Below are positions 15,600-22,317 of a DNA stretch of 41,425 nucleotides, piece by piece. A program made the translations under genes and the position numbers. The DNA is from an uncultured Sphingopyxis sp. (GTDB lineage: Bacteria; Pseudomonadota; Alphaproteobacteria; Sphingomonadales; Sphingomonadaceae), in the NCBI GenBank assembly GCA_937873425.1, contig CALMYE010000165.1, positions 1 through 41,425 of the forward strand, in the 5' to 3' direction. The notes beneath the pieces are model-generated. The model was given only the letters and a program-made list of their open reading frames with translations, searched no databases and was not told the origin of the DNA. How positions within the stretch are numbered: position 1 is the stretch's first letter; each line of letters begins with the position of its first letter.

Positions 15600-17351
15600 T
15601 CAGGCGGCGATGGCGAAGGGCTGGATTTCCCCGGCCAGATATTGCGCGCGCGCCTTCGACCGGCTCAATTTGCCCGAGCTGGTGCGCGGCAGCGAGCGCG
15701 GCGGCACCAGCTCGACGAGACAGTGCATGCCGGTGATCGCGCGGACGCGGTCGCGAATCGCCTCGCGCAACGCGGCGCGCTCGGCATCGTCGCTGGTGCG
15801 GCAATGGACGAGCACCGCGGGCGTCTCCTCGCCGCCGGGCGTGGTGATCGCGAAGGCGGCGATGTCGCCCGACTTGAAGCCGGGGAGCTGCTCGACCGCC
15901 CATTCGATATCCTGCGGCCAGTGATTCTTGCCGTTGATGATGATCATGTCCTTGGCGCGCCCGACGATGTAGATGTAGCCGTCCGACAGATAGCCCATGT
16001 CGCCGGTGTCGAGCCAGCCGTCCTTCAGGCAGGCGTCGGTCGCCTCGGGATCGCGGTAGTAGCCGGTCATCAGCGACGGGCCGGTGCACCACACCTTGCC
16101 GACGGTCTGGTCGGGCAGGACGTTGCCCGCCTCGTCGCGCACCTCGATAGTCATGTCGCGCGCGGCGCGGCCGCAGTTGACCACGGCGCGATAGCGCGTC
16201 GGCCGGCCGGCGTCGTTCGCGGCGCCCGACAGCTCGGTCTCCTCGACCAACTCGACGACGATGCCCTCGCCCGGGGGCATGATGCTGACCGCCAGCGTCG
16301 CCTCGGCGAGGCCGTAGCTGGGCAGGAAAGCGCTCGCCCGGAAGCCCGCGTCGGCGAAGGCGTCGACGAAGCTCTGCATCACGTCGGGGCGGATCATGTC
16401 GGCGCCGTTGCCCGCGACGCGCCAGCGCGACAGGTCGAAGCGGTCGGCGACATGCGTCTGGCTGGAGATGCGGCGCGCGCAGATGTCGTAGCCGAAGGTC
16501 GGCGAATAGCTCAATGTCGTGCCCTGATTGCGGCTGATCAGGTCGAGCCAGGCGAGCGGGCGGCGCGCGAAATCCTCGGTCTTGAGGTAATCGACCGACA
16601 CCTGGTTGGCGACCGGCGAGAGCAGGCAGCCGACGAGGCCCATGTCGTGATACCAGGGCAGCCAGCTGACGCAGCGGTCGCTGTCCTGAACCTTCATGCC
16701 GTGCGAATGGGCGGCGAGATTGTTGAGCAGCGCGGCATGGGTGACCGCGACGCCGTGCGGGAAGCGCGTCGAGCCGCTGCTATATTGCAGATAGCAGGTT
16801 TCGTCGCTCTTCTGTTCGGGCAGCGCCGCGACCGGCGCCGGACGGCGGGCGAAATCGCTCCAGTCCATCGGCTGCACGCCCTGCTTTTCGGCGGCCTCGG
16901 TCGCCATCGCCGCGATGTCGGGCGGGAAGAAGAGCATCGTCGGGTCGCAGCTCGACAGCTGGACGACGAGCTGGCCGACATAGGAATCGCGCCCGCCGAA
17001 GCTGGTCGGCAGCGGCAGCGGCACCGGCCAGGCGCCGGCATAGATGGTGCCGAAGAACAGCGCGGCGAATTCGGCGCCGGTCTCGGCGATCAGCGCGATG
17101 CGGTCGCCGGGCTTCACCCCGCCCGCGATCAGGCGATAGGCGGTGGCGAGCGCGTCGGCTTTGAGCTCGCTATAGGGATAGGGGCGCACCAGCTTGCCCC
17201 GCGGGTCGTGGAAATTGAGCCCGCGGCTGCCGCTCGCGGCATAGTCGAGCGCTTCGCCGACGGTGGCGAAGTCGGAAAAACGGCGCGGCTGCGCGCACAG
17301 GGTCGGCGTCGGAACCAGCTCGTCCGCCGCGGCGGCGTGATCTTGCGTCAT
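15600..17351 (-). CDS. Fatty acyl-AMP ligase (FAAL)
   Basis: A 583-residue adenylating enzyme of the ANL superfamily. It shows the nucleotide motif YLQYSSGSTRFPHGV, WLPWYHDMGLVG, the SYGLAEATLA region, GWLDTGDMGYL, and a C-terminal SGKLSRSKAR with the conserved lysine. The YHDMGL and GLAEATLA motifs place it with fatty acyl-AMP ligases rather than acyl-CoA synthetases; these load an acyl-AMP onto an acyl carrier protein. In sphingomonads such enzymes have been linked to lipid or sphingolipid synthesis, but no serine palmitoyltransferase or ACP gene is in this window, so that role is open. The ATG at 17349-17351 has AGGACAG upstream; the longer ORF from 17414 lacks one. Confidence 0.9.
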   Translation of the reverse strand: MTQDHAAAADELVPTPTLCAQPRRFSDFATVGEALDYAASGSRGLNFHDPRGKLVRPYPYSELKADALATAYRLIAGGVKPGDRIALIAETGAEFAALFFGTIYAGAWPVPLPLPTSFGGRDSYVGQLVVQLSSCDPTMLFFPPDIAAMATEAAEKQGVQPMDWSDFARRPAPVAALPEQKSDETCYLQYSSGSTRFPHGVAVTHAALLNNLAAHSHGMKVQDSDRCVSWLPWYHDMGLVGCLLSPVANQVSVDYLKTEDFARRPLAWLDLISRNQGTTLSYSPTFGYDICARRISSQTHVADRFDLSRWRVAGNGADMIRPDVMQSFVDAFADAGFRASAFLPSYGLAEATLAVSIMPPGEGIVVELVEETELSGAANDAGRPTRYRAVVNCGRAARDMTIEVRDEAGNVLPDQTVGKVWCTGPSLMTGYYRDPEATDACLKDGWLDTGDMGYLSDGYIYIVGRAKDMIIINGKNHWPQDIEWAVEQLPGFKSGDIAAFAITTPGGEETPAVLVHCRTSDDAERAALREAIRDRVRAITGMHCLVELVPPRSLPRTSSGKLSRSKARAQYLAGEIQPFAIAA

Positions 17352-17528
17352 AATCTGTCCTGGGTCGCGGGAGACGGGCCGCGAGGCAACGAGCATGTCA
17401 TCTTTGGCTGTCATGGCTGCGCTGCGCGATCCCTAGCGGTTGAACGAGGCCCGTTTTCGGGTGTTGGCGGCCGATATGGCGGCGCTGATCGTTCTCAATC
17501 GGGCCCGACTGTGGCATAAACATGGCAT

Positions 17529-18101
17529 ATGACCCGACGCCGCGCTCCATCCGACCGGGCGAGAAAGCCGCTCGACGCGGCGCGGCTCGACGCGCTGGCG
17601 CTCGCCTATGTCGCGCGATTCGCGACCAGCCGGGCGAAGCTGGCGCGCTATCTGGCGCGCAAGATCGGCGAATCGGAGTGGACGGACGGAGTGGATGCCG
17701 CGGCGGCCTGCGCCGCGGTCGTCGCGAAAATGCAACGGCTGGGCTTCGTCGACGACCGGCAATATGCGGCGATGCGCGGGGGCGCGATGACGCGGCGCGG
17801 GCTCGGCGTGCGGCGGGTGAAGGCGCAGCTCTTCGTCGATGGCATCGAAGCGGGCGACGCCGCCGAAGCGGTCGAGGCGGCCGAGGCGTCGGCGCTGGCG
17901 TCGGCGCTGGGCTATGCGCGGCGGCGGCGCTTCGGCCCGTTCGCAGCGGAACCCGCCGCCGATCCCGCCCGGCGCGAGCGCCAGGTCGCGGCCTTCGCGC
18001 GCGCCGGCCATGCGCCCGCGCTTGCCCGGCGCATCCTCGCGATCGGGCCGGACGACGAGGCGGCGCTGGCGGCGCTGGACGCCGAAGCGGCGCTCGATTA
18101 G
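17529..18101 (+). CDS. recX: Regulatory protein RecX
   Basis: A 190-residue basic helical protein of the RecX family, which binds RecA filaments and modulates recombination and the SOS response. The typical repeated three-helix units are visible: ALAYVARFATSRAKLARYLARK, LGFVDDRQYAAM and MTRRGLGVRRVKAQL. recA is not in the window. The next gene begins 34 bases downstream on the same strand, so recX may head a cluster with DUF192, NDUFA12 and DUF2155 genes. The ribosome site is weak and an alternative start slightly upstream cannot be excluded. Confidence 0.87.
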   Translation: MTRRRAPSDRARKPLDAARLDALALAYVARFATSRAKLARYLARKIGESEWTDGVDAAAACAAVVAKMQRLGFVDDRQYAAMRGGAMTRRGLGVRRVKAQLFVDGIEAGDAAEAVEAAEASALASALGYARRRRFGPFAAEPAADPARRERQVAAFARAGHAPALARRILAIGPDDEAALAALDAEAALD

Positions 18102-18135
18102 GGCGAAGCGGTCCAACCGGCGAAAGGATGTGCCG

Positions 18136-18597
18136 ATGCGTGCGTTGATGACTGCCCTTGCCCTTGCGATGGCGCTGCCGGTTTCGGCCTGTGCCGGAAC
18201 CTCGGACACGCAGAGCGAGGCGGCGGCGACGATCCCGGTGACGATCAGGGCCGGCGAGGCGACGCATGTCTTCAACGTCGAGGTCGCGCGCACGGCGGAG
18301 GAGCAGGCGCGCGGGCTGATGTTCCGCACCAGCCTGCCCGAGGATGGCGGGATGATCTTTCCCTTTCCGCGGCCGCGCATCGCGAGCTTCTGGATGAAGA
18401 ACACGCTGATCCCGCTCGACATGTTCTTCATCCGCGCCGACGGCAGCATCGACCGCATCGCCGAGAATACCATCCCCGAGAATCTGGAGCCGGTGGCGAG
18501 CGGCGGCGAGGTGTCGGCGGTGCTCGAACTGGCCGGCGGCACGGCGGCGAAGCTGGGGATCGACGAAAGCGCGACGATCACTTGGAAAGATCGCTAA
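18136..18597 (+). CDS. DUF192 family exported protein
   Basis: A 153-residue protein with an N-terminal export signal MRALMTALALAMALPVSAC; VSAC resembles a lipobox, so it may be a lipoprotein with Cys19 as the modified residue. The rest is a DUF192 domain with the family blocks ARTAEEQARGLMFRTSLP, GGMIFPFP, ASFWMKNTLIPLDMFFI and AVLELAGGTAAKLGI. The function of the family is not settled. AAAGGA precedes the ATG. An earlier ATG at 18128 is out of frame. It lies between recX and the NDUFA12 gene in a tight same-strand cluster. Confidence 0.88.
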   Translation: MRALMTALALAMALPVSACAGTSDTQSEAAATIPVTIRAGEATHVFNVEVARTAEEQARGLMFRTSLPEDGGMIFPFPRPRIASFWMKNTLIPLDMFFIRADGSIDRIAENTIPENLEPVASGGEVSAVLELAGGTAAKLGIDESATITWKDR

Positions 18598-18618
18598 AGA
18601 CCGCTAAACGCCACCGCC

Positions 18619-19005
18619 ATGAGCATCCTGGGCAAGATTTTCACCTGGTGGGACGGCGCGACCGTCGGCACGCTGCTGAACAGCTGGAAGAATGGCGAGA
18701 AGGTCGGCGAGGACGGGCTCGGCAATCGCTACTACCGCGCGCGCAAGGGGAGCCGGCGCTGGGTGATCTACAACGGATCGAACGACGCGAGCCGGGTGCC
18801 GCCCGAATGGCACGGCTGGCTGCACGGCACCTTCGACGAACTGCCCGCCGACGTGCTGCCCGCGCCGCGCGCCTGGCAGGCCGAACCGACGGCGAACCTG
18901 ACCGGCAGCACGGGCGCCTATCGCCCGGCGGGCGCGCTCGAACGGGGCGGCCGCCGCGCGACGGCGACCGGCGATTACGAGGCCTGGCGCCCGGGCGCCG
19001 AGTGA
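18619..19005 (+). CDS. NADH:ubiquinone oxidoreductase subunit NDUFA12-like
   Basis: A 128-residue homologue of the accessory complex I subunit NDUFA12 (B17.2), found in alphaproteobacteria and mitochondria. Visible hallmarks are FTWWDGATVGTLL, GEDGLGNRYYRA, RRWVIYNG and ASRVPPEWHGWLHGTFDE. It is predicted to bind complex I at the membrane on the cytoplasmic side and aid its assembly or stability. The gene sits 21 bases after the DUF192 gene and four bases before the DUF2155 gene, the order often conserved in Alphaproteobacteria near aat. Confidence 0.93.
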   Translation: MSILGKIFTWWDGATVGTLLNSWKNGEKVGEDGLGNRYYRARKGSRRWVIYNGSNDASRVPPEWHGWLHGTFDELPADVLPAPRAWQAEPTANLTGSTGAYRPAGALERGGRRATATGDYEAWRPGAE

Positions 19006-19009
19006 GGCG

Positions 19010-19651
19010 ATGACCGCGCGCTGGGTTCCAACCACGCTGACTGCGCTCGCACTGGCGACGGTGCTGACGGGCTGCGACCGCGGCGCGAAGAAGGCGGGCG
19101 GCAGCGCGACGGCGACGATCGGCAAATCCGAACGCGTCCCCGACGAAGTGGGCGGCATCGAGGGCGCGACGCCGATGGCCGATCGCGTCGCGGTGGTCGG
19201 CCTGCTCAACAAGCGCAACGGACTGGTCCGCGAGCTGGAGATGAAGCCCGGCGACAGCGCGCGCGTCGGCCGCGCGATCGTGCGGCTGCGCGCCTGCGAA
19301 CAGACGGCGCCGTGGGAGGACCCGCCCGAAACCGGTGCCTTTGTCCAGCTGACGGTGCAGGACCAGCGCGATGACAAATGGTATCGCGTCTTTTCGGGCT
19401 GGATTTTTCGCGAGCGGCCCGACCGCAACGTCATCCAGCACCCGATCTATGACGTGTTCGTCAAAAGCTGCGCGATGACATATCCGGGCGGCGAGCCGGT
19501 CGTGCGCTCCTCCCCCAAGGCTGCGGCGCCCAAGGCGTCGAGCGCGCCCCAGTCGCCCGCGGCGAACGGCGGCGAAAGCGCACCGGCTCCGGCGGCGGCG
19601 CCCGCACCTGCGCCCAAGGCGGCACCGTCGCCGTCCGACAGCACCGAATAG
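19010..19651 (+). CDS. DUF2155 domain lipoprotein
   Basis: A 213-residue exported protein. Residues 1-21 are a signal with a lipobox, LTGC at about 19-22. The DUF2155 domain spans about 55-160 with LNKRNGLVRELEMKPGDSAR, RACEQTAPWEDPPETGAFVQ, and FSGWIFRERP...HPIYDVFVKSC. Residues 165-213 are a Pro/Ala/Ser-rich tail of low complexity. The last 205 bases lie antisense to the 3' end of aat, and the tail corresponds to most of this overlap. DUF2155 genes are often next to NDUFA12 and aat in alphaproteobacteria. Function is unknown; an envelope location is predicted. Confidence 0.87.
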   Translation: MTARWVPTTLTALALATVLTGCDRGAKKAGGSATATIGKSERVPDEVGGIEGATPMADRVAVVGLLNKRNGLVRELEMKPGDSARVGRAIVRLRACEQTAPWEDPPETGAFVQLTVQDQRDDKWYRVFSGWIFRERPDRNVIQHPIYDVFVKSCAMTYPGGEPVVRSSPKAAAPKASSAPQSPAANGGESAPAPAAAPAPAPKAAPSPSDSTE

Positions 19652-20217
19652 AGACGCGCGAGATAGTCGCGCTGCGGAATCTCGATCGCGCCCAGGCTTT
19701 CGAGATGCGGGGTGATGAACTGGCAGTCGAGCAGTTTCCAGCCGCCCGCGCGCAGCCGCGCGACGAGGTGCGCGAGCGCGACCTTCGACGCGTCGCGCGC
19801 GCGGCTGACCATCGATTCGCCGAAAAAGGCGCGGCCCAGGGTCACGCCGTACAGCCCGCCCGCGAGCTCGCCGTCCAGCCAGCATTCGACGCTGTGCGCA
19901 TGACCCATGCGGAACAGGCGCTCGTAGCTCGCCCTGATCACCGGGTTGATCCAGGTCGTCGGCCGGTCCTCGGCGGGCGCGGCGCATAGCGCGATCATGT
20001 CGGCGAAGGCGGTGTCGGTCGTCACCCGGAAACGCTCCGACAGGATCAGCTTTTTCAGGCTGCGCGACAGGCGGAAACCGTCGAGGGGCAGGATCGCGCG
20101 CAAGCGGGGCTCGACCCAATGGACCGACGGATCATCCGCCGCGTCGGCCATCGGGAAGAGTCCCTGCGCATAGGCGCTGAGCAGCAGCCCCGGGTCTATG
20201 GTCTCGAAGGGCTTCAG
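19447..20217 (-). CDS. aat: Leucyl/phenylalanyl-tRNA-protein transferase, probable CTG start
   Basis: The L/F-transferase that attaches Leu or Phe to N-terminal Lys/Arg of proteins in the bacterial N-degron pathway. Core motifs are AYAQGLFPMADAADDPSVHW, GILPLDGF-like RAILPLDGFRLSRSLKK, WINPVIRASYERL and GHAHSVECWLDGELAGGLYGV. The ATG at 20149-20151 falls inside the conserved N-terminus. The upstream residues KPFETIDPGLLLSAYAQGLFP are also in frame and conserved, but no ATG, GTG or TTG occurs there. I place the start at CTG 20217-20215, which forms a CTGA overlap with the stop of the methyltransferase gene, giving 256 residues. The C-terminal 60 residues are Gly/Ala-rich and overlap the DUF2155 gene on the other strand. 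Confidence 0.88.
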   Translation of the reverse strand: MKPFETIDPGLLLSAYAQGLFPMADAADDPSVHWVEPRLRAILPLDGFRLSRSLKKLILSERFRVTTDTAFADMIALCAAPAEDRPTTWINPVIRASYERLFRMGHAHSVECWLDGELAGGLYGVTLGRAFFGESMVSRARDASKVALAHLVARLRAGGWKLLDCQFITPHLESLGAIEIPQRDYLARLYSVLSDGDGAALGAGAGAAAGAGALSPPFAAGDWGALDALGAAALGEERTTGSPPGYVIAQLLTNTS

Positions 20218-21056
20218 CTTGCCGGCTTCACGAATTTGAGCGTCATGCGGTCCGATTCGCCGATCGCGAGATATTTGTCGCGATCCTTCTCGCCTTCGCG
20301 CAGCGCGGGCGGCAGCGTCCAGACACCCTTTTCATAGTCCTTGGTGTCCTTGGGATTGGCGTTGATCTCGCTCTTTTCGGCGAGCTTGAAGCCTGCGGCC
20401 TCGGCAAAGGCGATGATCGAGCTTTCCTTCATATAGCCCGACTTCTCCTCCTTCGCGCTGTCGTCATCCTCGTCCAGCCGGTGATCGACGACGCCGAGCA
20501 CACCGCCGGGCTTCAGCATCGCAAAGATCTGGCGGAAGGCGTTGGCGGTATTGTCCTCGCCGTCGAAGCGCCAGTTGTGGACGTTGCGGAAGGTGAGCAC
20601 GACATCGGCGCTGCTGTCGGGCACTTGGGGACCGGCGCCGGTGGCCGGAAATTCGGCCAGCTTCACCGCGCCATAGGTGGCGGCGTCCGCCGCCTGCTTC
20701 TCCTTGAAGCGACCCAGGCCGCGCTCCCACGGCGCGGCGACATAGAGAGTGCCGCCGCCGGCCTTGGCGAGCGGCGCGAGGATTTCGCTGTACCAGCCCG
20801 CGCCGGGCCACAGCTCGACGATCGTGTCGCCGCCCTTCACGCCGAAGAAGGCGAGGGTTTCGGCGGGGTTGCGATATTTGTCGCGCGCGATGTTCGCGGG
20901 CGTGCGCGTCGGCGCGGCGACCGCAGCGGCGATCGCGGCGTCGGCCTTTGTCGCAGTATCGCCAGCGGCTTCGCCCGCGGTCGCGTTCGAGGCGGGCGCG
21001 CTGCATGCCGCGAGGATGATCAGCGCTGCACTTGCAACGGGACGGAAACTATACAT
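20214..21056 (-). CDS. Exported class I SAM-dependent methyltransferase-like lipoprotein
   Basis: A 280-residue protein with a signal peptide ending in a lipobox LAAC (Cys18), then an Ala/Thr-rich linker, then a class I methyltransferase-like fold with ETLAFFGVKGGDTIVELWPG (glycine-rich SAM motif region), DVVLTFRNVHNW and MLKPGGVLGVVDHR. The export signal is odd for a methyltransferase because SAM is cytoplasmic; many alphaproteobacteria nonetheless encode such predicted periplasmic proteins. The ATG at 21054-21056 has an excellent AGGAGAGG ribosome site; the longer frame to 21179 does not. The gene is followed directly by aat, which overlaps its stop codon. Substrate unknown. Confidence 0.86.
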   Translation of the reverse strand: MYSFRPVASAALIILAACSAPASNATAGEAAGDTATKADAAIAAAVAAPTRTPANIARDKYRNPAETLAFFGVKGGDTIVELWPGAGWYSEILAPLAKAGGGTLYVAAPWERGLGRFKEKQAADAATYGAVKLAEFPATGAGPQVPDSSADVVLTFRNVHNWRFDGEDNTANAFRQIFAMLKPGGVLGVVDHRLDEDDDSAKEEKSGYMKESSIIAFAEAAGFKLAEKSEINANPKDTKDYEKGVWTLPPALREGEKDRDKYLAIGESDRMTLKFVKPAS

Positions 21057-21139
21057 ATCGGCACCTCTCCTGTGCGGATGCGGGCCGGTCGGGCCGGTCC
21101 CGCTGGGGGGACGGCCATAGTGCGAAGGGAGCGGCGTCG

Positions 21140-21328
21140 ATGCAAGTGTCCATGCTGTCGGTGAGCATCGGCGCGGCACTGCTGTGCGCCCTCGCCGAGA
21201 TTGCGCAATGGCGCCGCAACAACCGCCGCGACGTCGATCGCGTCGGCTTCATGCCGTGGCGCGGAATCGGACTGGCGTCGGCGGCGGTGGCGATCTTCGC
21301 GCTCGCCTTCTGGCTGCATCGGGGATGA
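21140..21328 (+). CDS. Small two-helix membrane protein, 62 aa
   Basis: A 62-residue protein with two likely transmembrane helices (about 5-20 and 43-60) joined by a basic loop QWRRNNRRDVDRVGFMPWRG. The basic loop suggests it faces the cytoplasm. The start ATG at 21140 follows GAAGGGAGCG. Its stop overlaps the start of the oxygenase gene (ATGA at 21325-21328), so the pair is coupled. No family is recognised; I infer a real gene from the coupling and the helix pattern. Confidence 0.68.
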   Translation: MQVSMLSVSIGAALLCALAEIAQWRRNNRRDVDRVGFMPWRGIGLASAAVAIFALAFWLHRG

Positions 21329-22317
21329 GCGCGCTCCCCGTCGTCGATATCGCGCCGCTGCGGACGATGGACGATGTGGCGGCGGTCGAGCGCGTCGCCG
21401 CGGCGATCGGCGCGGCGAGCGCCGAATATGGTTTCTTCTATGTCGAGGGGCATGGGATCGGCGATGCGCTGTTCGACCGGCTGGAGGCGGTGAGCCAGTT
21501 TTTCTTCGCGCTGCCCGAGGCCGACAAGGCCGCGATTGCGATGGCGAACGGCGGCTTGGCCTGGCGCGGCTGGTTTCCGCTCGGCGGCGAGCTGACCTCG
21601 GGACGACCCGACCGCAAGGAGGGCCTGTATCTGGGCGAGGAGCTGGGGCCGGACGATGTGCGGGTCGCCGCGGGCTGGCCGCTGCACGGCGCCAATCTGT
21701 GGCCCGCGGCCCTGCCCGGACTGCGCGCGGCGGTGGAGGATTATCTGGCCGCGGCGGTCGCGGCGGCCGAGGCGCTGATGCGCGGCATGGCGCTCGCGCT
21801 CGGCCTCTCCGCCGGTCATTTCGCCGCGGGGCTGACGCGGCGGCCGACATTGCTGTTCCGCATCTTCCATTATCCGCCCGACGGCGCGGCGGACGAACTC
21901 GGGGTCGGCGAGCATAGCGATTACGGCCTGCTTACCCTGCTCGGGCAGGATGCGCACGGCGGGCTGGAAGTGCGCGCCGCGAACGGCGAATGGATCGCGG
22001 TGCCGCCGCGCGGGCGGGCGCTGGTGGTCAATATCGGCGACATGTTCGAACGGCTGACGCGCGGCCGCTTCCGCTCGGCGCCGCACCGCGTGATCAACGC
22101 GTCGGGGCGCGAGCGATTGTCCTGGCCGCTGTTCTACGATCCCGATTTCGCGGCCCCGGTCGACCCGCTTCCGATCCCCGCGACGACGCGGCTGCTGCCG
22201 CGCTGGGACGGCGTCGACGTGCATGATGCGGGCGGCACCTATGGCGACTATCTGCTGGGCAAGGTGGGCAAGGTGTTTCCCGAACTGGCCGGGAAACAGC
22301 TCGGCGGTTTCGCCTAG
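21325..22317 (+). CDS. 2-oxoglutarate/Fe(II) dioxygenase, isopenicillin N synthase-like
   Basis: A 330-residue non-haem iron oxygenase. The N-terminal segment ALPVVDIAPLR and YGFFYVEGHGI are typical of the isopenicillin N synthase family. The metal-binding triad is His197 and Asp199 in GEHSDYGLLTLL and His254 in SAPHRVI, and Arg264-x-Ser266 (RERLSWPLFYDP) would bind the 2-oxoglutarate carboxylate. All are intact, so an active enzyme is expected; the substrate cannot be told from sequence. It is translationally coupled to the small membrane protein. Its TAG shares bases with the cpaF stop on the other strand (CTAG at 22314-22317). Confidence 0.9.
   Translation: MSALPVVDIAPLRTMDDVAAVERVAAAIGAASAEYGFFYVEGHGIGDALFDRLEAVSQFFFALPEADKAAIAMANGGLAWRGWFPLGGELTSGRPDRKEGLYLGEELGPDDVRVAAGWPLHGANLWPAALPGLRAAVEDYLAAAVAAAEALMRGMALALGLSAGHFAAGLTRRPTLLFRIFHYPPDGAADELGVGEHSDYGLLTLLGQDAHGGLEVRAANGEWIAVPPRGRALVVNIGDMFERLTRGRFRSAPHRVINASGRERLSWPLFYDPDFAAPVDPLPIPATTRLLPRWDGVDVHDAGGTYGDYLLGKVGKVFPELAGKQLGGFA

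Noticed and set aside
13016-15736. Open frame of 906 codons on the plus strand
   Set aside because: Antisense shadow of the PAS-GGDEF-EAL gene, with low-complexity Arg/Asp/Gly composition and no motif.
20119-20337. Plus-strand ORF opposite the aat and methyltransferase junction
   Set aside because: No domain or ribosome site; explained as a shadow of aat and of the methyltransferase gene.
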